Shown: positions 19,237-26,971 of the stretch, one piece after another
Numbering within the stretch: position 1 is the stretch's first letter
How the letters are laid out: each line of letters starts with the position of its first letter
DNA from: DASXQK01 sp963757155
GTDB lineage: Bacteria; Pseudomonadota; Alphaproteobacteria; Dongiales; Dongiaceae
Assembly: GCA_963757155.1 (NCBI GenBank)
Contig: CAVWQS010000010.1
Span: 62,001 to 126,000 of the forward strand
DNA: 64,000 nucleotides
Direction: 5' to 3'
The notes under the pieces: model-generated
The model's database searches: none
What the model saw: only the letters and a program-made list of their open reading frames with translations
What the model was told of the DNA's origin: nothing
Program-made: the position numbers and the translations under genes

Positions 19237-19401
19237 TCAATTCTGGCCCCCGATCTGCTGGAAATGCGCGGCGACGGTCTCGGCGGTGATGGTCGGCCGG
19301 TCGGCCGGGGCGAAGAACAAGGCATAGAGGACGCCAATGCCCACGACCTTCAGGACGAGGACGGCGGAAATCTCCCGCCAGTAGCGCTTGGCCGTGCGTT
19401 C
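19237..19401 (-). CDS. cydP: Probable cytochrome oxidase small subunit CydP (start unresolved)
   Basis: Minus-strand frame ending 14 bases before the cydA start and encoding KRYWREISAVLVLKVVGIG, then LYALFFAPADRP and a short acidic/polar tail ending QQIGGQN. A basic REI-type start, one membrane helix and a position just upstream of cydA match the CydP family. No good start codon exists within the open frame: a GTG at 19410 would read Val-Ser-stop (TGA at 19404-19402), so that TGA is probably a sequence error or a disabling mutation. The call rests on family resemblance and context. Confidence 0.55.
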   Translation of the reverse strand, partial: ERTAKRYWREISAVLVLKVVGIGVLYALFFAPADRPTITAETVAAHFQQIGGQN

Positions 19402-19626
19402 TCAACTCACCTGCCGCACCCCCGAACTCGTGAGCATTGAGGCGACCATATTAGACCCGCCCGGAGATTAATGAAGCATGTTCGCCGCCGCTCGACGTTG
19501 GGCCGCAAGACCTACGCCCACAAGACTGAACCACGGTCGCGGCAGATCCGTCTTCCATTTACGCCCGACGTCGCGGCGTAGCCCGTCATGGCGGGTCCAA
19601 AGGGGGGAGGGACAGCGAACGGCCCC

Positions 19627-19820
19627 CTCTCCGTCATGGCCGGGCGAAGTCCCGGCCATCCACGTCGTGGTGATCCGACAATACCGCCGAGGTGGGCGAC
19701 CCCGATCAACTGCCACGCTGAGCGTAGAAGACGGAGTGAAAGATGGCGGCGGAGTCTTGTGTCGCAGTGAGAGGCGGCCCGACGTGGATGGCCGGGACTT
19801 CGCCCGGCCATGACGGAGAG
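19627..19820. repeat. 41-bp perfect inverted repeat flanking a 112-bp core
   Basis: The 41 bases at 19627-19667 recur exactly, inverted, at 19780-19820. Each arm itself contains a hairpin (GGCCGGGCGAAGTCCCGGCC type). The arms share their core with the pair at 24636-24848, so this is a dispersed repeat family. The rest of the gap between cydP and hyuA (19411-19852) shows no gene. Confidence 0.8.
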
Positions 19821-19852
19821 GGTGGGCGTTTGACCTGAACCAAGCGTCCCGG

Positions 19853-21907
19853 TTAGCCGATCTCCACGATGTAATTCCCATAGCCGTCGACGCTCGCCAC
19901 CTGGCCCGGCAGCAGCAGGAAGGTCGTCGTCGGCTCCTCGATCAAGGCCGGGCCGGAGATGGTCGTGCCGGGCCCCGTCGCTTGGCCGTCATGGACCGGG
20001 ATTTCGGTCATGCCCAAGGCGGTGCCGAGATAGACCGGGCGGCGGGATTTTGGGGTGGGCGCAGCGGCCCCCTGGGCAGCGGCATGGCCACGGCGGCCCG
20101 CACCGCCGGTATTGCCGATGGCGCGCAGCTTCCAGGTGGTGAACTCCACCACGTCGTTCTCGTCCTTGATGGTGTAGATGCGCTCATGGGTGCGGTGGAA
20201 GGCGGCGAGCAGCTTGGCCAGATCCCCCGCGGCGAATTCGTCCCCGGGAAACTCGAAAGCCACCTCGATATCCCAGGACTGATAGAGATAGCGGCCCTGG
20301 AAGGAGAATTCGAAGGCGCGCTTGGCCGGCTCGAATCCCATCTGGGCCAGAAAGGCATCGCCCTTGCTGCGCAGCCGGCAGATCAGCCGGGCGACGCGGG
20401 CGGGATCGAAATCCCGGCTGGTCTGATGCAGGGTCGCCAATTCCTCCCAGCGCACATCCGACAGCAGCCCGCCATAGGCGCTGAGCCCGGCGGCGAGCTT
20501 CGGCACCATGTAGCGCTTGATCCCCAGGATGCGGGCCATCTCGGCGATATGGCAGGCGGTGGCCCCGCCGCCGGAGATCAGATAGCTCTCCCGCGGATCG
20601 ATGCCTTCGTTGACGGTGATGTCCTCGATGGCATTGATCATATTGTGATTGGTGGTGGTGTGGATGGCATAGGCCGCCTCCACCAGGCCGGTGCGTAGCT
20701 TCGCCGCCAGCTGTCCCACCGCCGCCTCGGCCTTGGCGCGATCGAGCTTCATGCGTCCGCCGAGGAAATAATCGGGATCGATGATGCCGAGCACGACATT
20801 GGCATCGGTCACCGTGGCCTCGGTGCCGCCACGGCCATAGCAGGCAGGCCCGGGCCGGGCGCTGGCGCTATGGGGCCCCACGCGGAGCAGCCCGCCGGGA
20901 TCGACCCAGGCGATGCTGCCGCCCCCGGCGCCGACGGAGCGCACATCGACCTTGGGAATGCCCAGCATCTCCATGCCGAAGGTGGCTTCGGGCGTGATGA
21001 CGAGCTGGCGGTCGCGCAGCGCCGAGACGTCGAAGGTCGTGCCGCCCATGTCGACGACGATGACATTCTCCGCACGAGAGAGATGCATGCCGGCGATGGG
21101 GGCGAGGGTCGGCCCTGACATGACGCTGTAGATCGGCCGGCGGATGATCTCTTCCGGCGGCATCATGCCGCCGACGCAATTGGCGATCAGCAGCTCCCTG
21201 CCATAGCCCGCACCCCGCAGCACATCGGCGAGCTTGGTGATATAGGCCGAGACGATCGGATAGAGCGAGGCGTTGATGGCTGTCGAGATCATGCGCCGGT
21301 ATTCGCGCGGGATCGGGTTCAGCTCATGGCTCAGCGTGAGCGGAATGCCCGGCCATTCCCGCTGCACGATCTCGCGCACACGCCGCTCATGGTCGGGGTT
21401 GACGATGGACCAGAAGAGGCAGACGGCGATGGCCTCGACGCCGCAGCGCTTCAGATGCTGCACGGCGGCCACCACATCCTCCTCGTTCAGCGCCTCGATC
21501 TCCTGGCCCAGGGCGCCGATGCGGCCATGGACCTCGACGGTGCGCGAGCGCGGCACATAGGGCGGGGGATAGTTGATATGGGTGGTGAAGGCGCGCTTGC
21601 GCGGGGACTCGCGCAAGGTCAGCACATCGGGATGGCCGGCATTGCAGATCAGGCCCACGGGCGCGACCTTGCCCTCCACCAGCGCATTGGTGGAGACGGT
21701 GGTGCCATGGACGATCAGATCGGTCTTGGCGAGGAAACCCTCCAGGCTCAGCCCATGGGCTTCGGCGGCGAGGCGGAAGGCATCGATGAAGCCGCGCTCG
21801 AACTCGCCCGGCGTCGTCGGCGATTTGAAGATCTCGAGGCCGCCATCATCCGAATGAAGCACCAGATCGGTGAAGGTGCCGCCGATATCGACGCAGGCAA
21901 CGAACAT
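19853..21907 (-). CDS. hyuA: Hydantoinase/oxoprolinase subunit A (HyuA family)
   Basis: A 684-residue ATP-dependent amidohydrolase subunit. The actin-like ATPase N-domain starts MFVACVDIGGTFTDLVL with phosphate loop GGTFTD; VHGTTVSTNALVEG, MSGPTLAPIAG and VDMGGTTFDVSAL are classic HyuA motifs, and the C-terminal part includes RGLSAYGG-like LAAGLSAYGG. The family opens hydantoin, N-methylhydantoin or 5-oxoproline-type rings, or carboxylates ketones, with a HyuB partner. The start at 21907 is chosen over 21958 because it begins at the conserved core and lies one base after livM's stop. It is the last gene of a seven-gene operon running from hyuB. Confidence 0.9.
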   Translation of the reverse strand: MFVACVDIGGTFTDLVLHSDDGGLEIFKSPTTPGEFERGFIDAFRLAAEAHGLSLEGFLAKTDLIVHGTTVSTNALVEGKVAPVGLICNAGHPDVLTLRESPRKRAFTTHINYPPPYVPRSRTVEVHGRIGALGQEIEALNEEDVVAAVQHLKRCGVEAIAVCLFWSIVNPDHERRVREIVQREWPGIPLTLSHELNPIPREYRRMISTAINASLYPIVSAYITKLADVLRGAGYGRELLIANCVGGMMPPEEIIRRPIYSVMSGPTLAPIAGMHLSRAENVIVVDMGGTTFDVSALRDRQLVITPEATFGMEMLGIPKVDVRSVGAGGGSIAWVDPGGLLRVGPHSASARPGPACYGRGGTEATVTDANVVLGIIDPDYFLGGRMKLDRAKAEAAVGQLAAKLRTGLVEAAYAIHTTTNHNMINAIEDITVNEGIDPRESYLISGGGATACHIAEMARILGIKRYMVPKLAAGLSAYGGLLSDVRWEELATLHQTSRDFDPARVARLICRLRSKGDAFLAQMGFEPAKRAFEFSFQGRYLYQSWDIEVAFEFPGDEFAAGDLAKLLAAFHRTHERIYTIKDENDVVEFTTWKLRAIGNTGGAGRRGHAAAQGAAAPTPKSRRPVYLGTALGMTEIPVHDGQATGPGTTISGPALIEEPTTTFLLLPGQVASVDGYGNYIVEIG

Positions 21908-21908
21908 C

Positions 21909-22991
21909 TCAACTGTCCTTATCCGCTGAAGCAAGGTTGGGCGTATCCGCCGAAGCAAGGCCGGAGGCTTTGGGTCGCCGGAAGAAGATCGACCCGATCT
22001 CGAAATCTCCCACCAGCCCGTCGCGCCGGAAGATCAGGATCAGCAGCAGGATCAGCGCCAGGCCGATCTCCTGCAGCCCGGGAGGTGCGGCGAGGGTAAA
22101 GCCGCCGAGATCGATGCCGCGCTCGATGCTGCGGAAGACCTCCGAGACGATGGTCACCACCGCCGTGCCGACGAAGGCGCCGGTCAGGCTGCGCATCCCG
22201 CCCACCACCAGCATGGCCAAGGTGACGAAGGTGAGGTCGAGATAGAAGCTGTTGGCGGTGATGGTGCCGAGGAAATGGGCGAAGAGCACGCCGCCCAGCG
22301 CCACGAAGAAGGCGCTGACGACGAAGGCCAGCAGCCGCTCCCGCGCGATGTCGATGCCCGAGGCTTCGGCCGCGACCTCGTTCTCCCGCGAGCAGCGCAG
22401 CAGCAGGCCGCGGCGCCATTGCTGGTAGAAAGCAGCCGCAGCCAGCGCCACGACCGCGCCCAGCAGCGCGGTCCAGAGGCCGACGAATTGCGGCAGGCCC
22501 ACCAAAGCGCGGCGCCCGCCGGTCACCTCGTTCCAGTTCTGGGCCACGACATGGACGATCATCAGCATGGCGAAGGTGGCCATGGGCAACGCGATGCCGC
22601 GCAGCCGGATGAAGGCCATGCCGATCAGCCAGGCGATGAAAGCGGCGAAGCCTGCGGCGAGAATTGCGGCCGGCAGGGAGGGCAGCTGCAGATGCTCCAG
22701 GAAGCCCGGCAGCTGCAGCAGCACATGCTTCTTCTGCACGGTCATGGTGAGGATGGCCGAGGCATAGCCGCCGATCGCCATGAAGGAGATATGGCCGAAG
22801 GAGACGACGCCGGAATTGCCGATGAAGATATAGAGCCCGACCACCACCAGAAGATCGATCAGCAATTCGATCACCGTGCGCTGGAAGGCGGGCGCGGCGT
22901 AGCCGGCGGCCAGCACGACCAGCAGGAGCAGAACGGAGATCGCCGTCGCGGTCGCGAATTCCACCTTGCCGAAGCGCCAGATGCGGCCCAT
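21909..22991 (-). CDS. Branched-chain amino acid-type ABC permease, LivM family
   Basis: A 360-residue membrane permease with repeated hydrophobic helices and LivM landmarks (YIFIGNSGVVSFGHISFMAIGGYA, LRGIALPMATFAML, GGMRSLTGAFVGTAVV). It forms a heterodimeric channel with the LivH-type permease just upstream. It is sandwiched between transporter genes and hyuA, so the imported substrate is probably what the hydantoinase acts on, or its product. Confidence 0.92.
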   Translation of the reverse strand: MGRIWRFGKVEFATATAISVLLLLVVLAAGYAAPAFQRTVIELLIDLLVVVGLYIFIGNSGVVSFGHISFMAIGGYASAILTMTVQKKHVLLQLPGFLEHLQLPSLPAAILAAGFAAFIAWLIGMAFIRLRGIALPMATFAMLMIVHVVAQNWNEVTGGRRALVGLPQFVGLWTALLGAVVALAAAAFYQQWRRGLLLRCSRENEVAAEASGIDIARERLLAFVVSAFFVALGGVLFAHFLGTITANSFYLDLTFVTLAMLVVGGMRSLTGAFVGTAVVTIVSEVFRSIERGIDLGGFTLAAPPGLQEIGLALILLLILIFRRDGLVGDFEIGSIFFRRPKASGLASADTPNLASADKDS

Positions 22992-22994
22992 CGC

Positions 22995-23876
22995 CTAGAC
23001 CCTCTCGCGATCGGCGCGCCGGGCGAGGATTCCCTGCGGGCGCCAGAGCAGGAAGGCGATGAACAGAAGGAAGACGAAGGCATCGCGATAGGGCCGCCAT
23101 TCCTCGGGCAGGAAGGCCTGAAGGGCGACGGAGACGATGCCCAGCAGGAACCCGCCCAGCGCCGCGCCGGGCAGGGAGCCGACGCCGCCGATGACCGAGG
23201 CGACGAAGGCCACCAGCACCATATTGACGCCCATCTTGTAGGAGACGCTGCCGCCCTGGGCCACGACATAGAGCGAGACGAAGCCCGCCAGCATGCCGGA
23301 GAGGGCGAAGGCGACGGCGATCACCCGGTCGGCGCGGACGCCGACGAGCCGCGCCATGTCGAAATCCTCCGCCGCGGCGCGCATCTGGATGCCGATGGCC
23401 GAGCGCTTGAAGAACAAGGTGAGGAGCAGCAGCAGCAAGGCGGTCACGACCACCACGGCGATCTCCAGCCCCGGCACCCTGAGGCTGCCGATCTCGATGC
23501 TCTGGTTGAGCCCGCCGAGGAAATCGAAGCCCATGGCGCGGGAGCCGAAGATGAGCAGCACGCTATGCTGCAGCAGATAGGAAAGGGCGAAGGAGGCGAT
23601 GAGCAGGGTCGCCGGATTGGCCCCGCGCAAGGGGCGGAAGGCGACGCGCTCCATGGCCAGCGCCAGCACGGTGACGATCAGGATCGCCGCCACCGCCATG
23701 ACGATGTAAGGCTCGCCGGTCAGGACATAGAGGCTGAATCCGCCGCCCATGATCAACTCGCCATGGGCGAAGTTGATCAGCCGCATGATGCTGAAGATGA
23801 GCCCGACCCCCAGGGCGGCGAGCGCATAGATGGCGCCCAGGCTGATGGCATCGATGGCGTTCTGGACCAGGATCAT
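22995..23876 (-). CDS. Branched-chain amino acid-type ABC permease, LivH family
   Basis: A 293-residue permease beginning MILVQNAIDAISLGAIYALAALG, with MRLINFAHGELIMGG, AFRPLRGANP and the GGVGSLPGAALGG turn typical of LivH. Its start overlaps the livF-type stop by four bases (ATGA), and it ends three bases before the LivM gene, showing tight coupling. Confidence 0.93.
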   Translation of the reverse strand: MILVQNAIDAISLGAIYALAALGVGLIFSIMRLINFAHGELIMGGGFSLYVLTGEPYIVMAVAAILIVTVLALAMERVAFRPLRGANPATLLIASFALSYLLQHSVLLIFGSRAMGFDFLGGLNQSIEIGSLRVPGLEIAVVVVTALLLLLLTLFFKRSAIGIQMRAAAEDFDMARLVGVRADRVIAVAFALSGMLAGFVSLYVVAQGGSVSYKMGVNMVLVAFVASVIGGVGSLPGAALGGFLLGIVSVALQAFLPEEWRPYRDAFVFLLFIAFLLWRPQGILARRADRERV

Positions 23877-24586
23877 CGCGGCCCCGCGCCGAAATAGGCG
23901 TCCTCGAATCCCGGCGTGCCGCGCAGCTCCGCCGAGCGCCCGGCCATGACGATGGCCCCGGCATTCATGACATAGGTGCGGTCCGAGGCGGTCAGCGCCA
24001 CATGCACCGCCTGCTCCACCACCAGCACGGTGACGCCGCTCTTGCGCAATTCGGCGATGACCTCATAGACCTTGCGCACGATCAGCGGCGCCAGGCCGAG
24101 GGAAGGCTCGTCCAGCATCAGCAGCTTGGGCGCGGCCATCAGGGCGCGCGCGATGGCGAGCATCTGCTGCTCGCCCCCGGAGAGCTTGCCGGCCTTCTGA
24201 TGGAAGCGCTCCTTCAGAATCGGAAACAGCGCCAGCATGCGTTCCATATCGGCGGCCGCGGCCCGCCGGTCGCCCCGCGGCGTGGCGCCCAGCTGGATGT
24301 TCTCGCCCACGGTGAGCGAGCCGAAGATGCGCCGGCCCTCGGGCACCAGCGAAAGCCCCTGCGCCACCAGCCGCTCCGCCGGCTGGCCGGCGATGGCCGA
24401 ATCCTGGAAACGGATCGCCCCCCGGCTCGGCCGCACCAGCCCGGCGATGCTGCGCATCAGCGTCGATTTCCCCGCCCCATTGGGCCCGATGACGGCCACG
24501 ATCTCCCCGGGCTCCACCGCGATGGAGACGCCGCGCAGCGCGACGACGCTGCCGTAGGAGACATGGAGATCCTGGACGGCGAGCAT
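23873..24586 (-). CDS. Branched-chain amino acid-type ABC ATPase, LivF family
   Basis: A 237-residue ATPase: Walker A GPNGAGKS, signature LSGGEQQMLAIARALM, Walker B LLMLDEPSLGLAP, consistent with LivF. It pairs with the LivG-type ATPase encoded upstream. A 293-base gap before it carries a large inverted repeat (24636-24848), unusual inside an operon and able to form a strong stem in the mRNA. Confidence 0.93.
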   Translation of the reverse strand: MLAVQDLHVSYGSVVALRGVSIAVEPGEIVAVIGPNGAGKSTLMRSIAGLVRPSRGAIRFQDSAIAGQPAERLVAQGLSLVPEGRRIFGSLTVGENIQLGATPRGDRRAAAADMERMLALFPILKERFHQKAGKLSGGEQQMLAIARALMAAPKLLMLDEPSLGLAPLIVRKVYEVIAELRKSGVTVLVVEQAVHVALTASDRTYVMNAGAIVMAGRSAELRGTPGFEDAYFGAGPR

Positions 24587-24635
24587 GGCTAGGCGATCTC
24601 CGCCAGTTCCGCGGGCAGGCGGCCGAGAAGCCTCG

Positions 24636-24848
24636 CTCTCTCTACCGTCATGGTCGGCGAAGGCCGACCATCCACGAGTTTGCTCTCCGGCAAGTGGCGC
24701 TATTCGTCATCCGCAGCGATCGGCCGCCCCCATTCACGTCATGCTCGGGCTTGTCCCGAGCATCCACGTCTTTGCGATGGTCGAGCGGCGACTGTGGCAG
24801 CCAAACTCGTGGATGGTCGGCCTTCGCCGACCATGACGGGAGAGAGAG
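24636..24848. repeat. 46-bp inverted repeat pair inside the liv-type operon
   Basis: Bases 24636-24681 are repeated, inverted, at 24803-24848 with one mismatch. The arms contain GTCATGGTCGGCGAAGGCCGACCATCCACG-type hairpins. A shorter relative (CGGGCTTGTCCCG hairpin, about 24738-24775) lies between them. Same family as 19627-19820. It sits between the livG-type and livF-type genes. Confidence 0.8.
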
Positions 24849-24879
24849 CGGGGCCTGGCAACTGCGCTGGGCGCATCCA

Positions 24880-25605
24880 CTAGCTCACCTCTTCCCCGAG
24901 ATAAGCCTGGCGCACCCGCGGGTCGGCGCGGATCGCCGCCGGCGTGCCGGCGGCGATGCTGCGGCCCTGCTCCAGCACATGGATGCGGTCGCAGAGGCTG
25001 AAGACCAGCGGCATGCGATGCTCGATCAAGAGAATGCCGCAGCCGATCTCCTCGCGGACCCGGCGGATCACCTGCTCGAGGCCGGTGCATTCGGAATCGT
25101 TCAGCCCGGCGGCGGGCTCATCCATCAGCAGGAAGGCGGGCCGCATGGCGATGGCGCGGCCGATGCCGACCCGGCGCTCGCTGCCGAAGGGAAGCGTGCC
25201 GGCGACCCGCGCGCCCACGGCGCCCAGGCCCAGCCATTCGATGATGTCGAGAGCGCGCTTTCGTGCCGCTTCCCGGTCGAGCCCGACGGCGACGGCCCCG
25301 GCCTCGATGTTCTCCATCACGCTGAGGCCCTTGAACAGCAGCACGCTCTGGAAGGTGCGGGCGAGGCCGGCGCGGCTGCGCTTGAAGGCGGGCCAGAGGG
25401 TGATGTCGACGCCGGCGAGCCGCACGCGGCCCTCGGTCGGCGTCTGGAATCCCGTCAGCACATTGACCAGGGTCGTCTTGCCCGCGCCATTGGGCCCGAT
25501 CAGCCCCAGGATCTCGCCCGGCGCCAGGGACAGGCTCACCTTCTCGATGGCGCGCAGCCCCTGGAAGTCGACGGTGACGCCCTCGACGTCGAGCGACGCG
25601 CTCAC
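24880..25605 (-). CDS. Branched-chain amino acid-type ABC ATPase, LivG family
   Basis: A 241-residue ATPase with Walker A GPNGAGKTTLVNVLTG, the LivG-type FQSVLLFKGLSVMENI region, a signature degraded to LPFGSERRVGIGRAIA (Leu-Pro-Phe-Gly in place of LSGGQ), and Walker B FLLMDEPAAGLN. Signature variation of this kind is common in LivG. The start is GTG at 25605 with AGGAAG upstream. Confidence 0.92.
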   Translation of the reverse strand: MSASLDVEGVTVDFQGLRAIEKVSLSLAPGEILGLIGPNGAGKTTLVNVLTGFQTPTEGRVRLAGVDITLWPAFKRSRAGLARTFQSVLLFKGLSVMENIEAGAVAVGLDREAARKRALDIIEWLGLGAVGARVAGTLPFGSERRVGIGRAIAMRPAFLLMDEPAAGLNDSECTGLEQVIRRVREEIGCGILLIEHRMPLVFSLCDRIHVLEQGRSIAAGTPAAIRADPRVRQAYLGEEVS

Positions 25606-25635
25606 GTCTTCCTGCCGGACGAGTGACCCCCACCC

Positions 25636-25694
25636 CGGGAACGGAGTCCCCCTCCCCCCTTGCGGGGGAGGGATGGGGTGGGGGGTGGCCGCAT
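25636..25694. repeat. Short GC-rich repeat (half of family A)
   Basis: CCCCTCCCCCCTTGCGGGGG followed by AGGGATGGGGTGGGG. This matches one arm of the family A elements. It lies between the livG-type gene and the binding-protein gene, so the operon is interrupted by repeats in two of its spacers. Confidence 0.65.
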
Positions 25695-25722
25695 GCTCGC
25701 TATTCGCCGCTCAGGAACGCCG

Positions 25723-26910
25723 CTATTGCGGCACTTCCTGCGCCCGGAACACGCCCATGGAGGTGCCGGACTTGCCGTCCTTCACCTCCATCACGATCAT
25801 GTCGCGCTGGTAGTTGATATGGCTGTCCGCCGTATAGGTCGTCGGCCCCGCCAGCAGCGGCACGTCCTTGAAGGTCTCGAGCTGGGCCCGGACCTTGTCC
25901 GTATCCAGGCTGTTGGCCGCCTCCACCGCCTTGGTCCAGGCCTCGATCACGCTATAGCCGGTGACGGCATGGGAGGTGATGGGCGGCTTGCCGTATTTGG
26001 CGATGAACTTCTTCATGAAGGTCTGCATCTCCGGTCGCGGATCGGTGCCGAAGATCGAGGCATAGGTGTCGAAATAGAGGCCGTTCAGCCCGGGGATGGC
26101 ATCGATCCAGAAATCGCCGTCCCAATCCTCGGAGCCGAGCATCGGCTGGTTCAGCCCCGCGGCGCGGATCTGGCGCATGGCGCTGGAGCCGGCCGGCGGG
26201 AAGGAGCACATGACGATGAAATCGGGCTGGCTGGGAAGGCCCTTGATGCGGGTGATCTGGGTCGCGATCTGCGGGTCGTCGCCCCCGAAGGTGTCCTTGC
26301 CCAGGAAATTGTCGGCCCCGGCGAGCTGGGTCCAGCGCTTCTGGAAGGTATCGGCGAAGGAGGCCTCGAAGGCGGTCGAGGTATCCTGCAGGATATAGGC
26401 CTTCTTCCAGCCCTGCTTGAAGGCGAACTCGGCCATCAGCGCCGCCTGGCCGGGCGAGCCGGTCGCCATGGTGAAGGCGTTGGGGCCGATGCCGGCGGGG
26501 CCGAATTTGGGATCCCCGGCGCAGGTGGAGAAGGCGATCAGATTCTTGGAATTGGCGACATTGGCGGCGGCACTGCCGTAATCGTAGTCGCAGGTGACCA
26601 CCACCATGACGGCGCCCTGGTCGATGACCTGCTGCGCCGCCGTGGCACCGTAGGAGATGTCGGATTTGGTATCGGCATAGACGATCTTCAGCGGCCGGCC
26701 GAGGACGCCGCCCTTGGCGTTGATCTCGTCCACCGCCACTTCCATCGCCTTATAGGGACCTTCGTCATAGGGCGCGATGGGGCCCGACATCGCGATCGCC
26801 GCGCCGATGATGATGGGATCCGCGGCCCGGGCTTGGCCGCTGCCGAGGAAGGCCGCGAGCGCCATGGCGCCGGCGGTGAGCACGGAAATGCCCAATGCGT
26901 GAAGCTTCAT
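25723..26910 (-). CDS. Branched-chain amino acid-type ABC substrate-binding protein
   Basis: A 395-residue periplasmic binding protein (Peripla_BP_6 type). Signal peptide MKLHALGISVLTAGAMALA with cleavage near GQARA-A, then IIIGAAIAMSGPIAPYDEGP and AVDEINAKGGVLGRPLKIVY, standard for LivK/AmiC-like proteins. GGGAG precedes the ATG at 26910; the longer open frame to 27018 has no signal peptide. The substrate is unknown; the operon context suggests a cyclic ureide, lactam or N-modified amino acid. Confidence 0.92.
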   Translation of the reverse strand: MKLHALGISVLTAGAMALAAFLGSGQARAADPIIIGAAIAMSGPIAPYDEGPYKAMEVAVDEINAKGGVLGRPLKIVYADTKSDISYGATAAQQVIDQGAVMVVVTCDYDYGSAAANVANSKNLIAFSTCAGDPKFGPAGIGPNAFTMATGSPGQAALMAEFAFKQGWKKAYILQDTSTAFEASFADTFQKRWTQLAGADNFLGKDTFGGDDPQIATQITRIKGLPSQPDFIVMCSFPPAGSSAMRQIRAAGLNQPMLGSEDWDGDFWIDAIPGLNGLYFDTYASIFGTDPRPEMQTFMKKFIAKYGKPPITSHAVTGYSVIEAWTKAVEAANSLDTDKVRAQLETFKDVPLLAGPTTYTADSHINYQRDMIVMEVKDGKSGTSMGVFRAQEVPQ

Positions 26911-26971
26911 GATGCCGCTCCCTGTGGTTTGTTGACGTTGTTCGTGTTGATCGTCGGTAGGTCGTGGATCG

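Noticed and set aside
17075..19327. A 750-residue open frame opposite cydA/cydB
   Set aside because: Antisense shadow; cydA and cydB on the other strand are certain.
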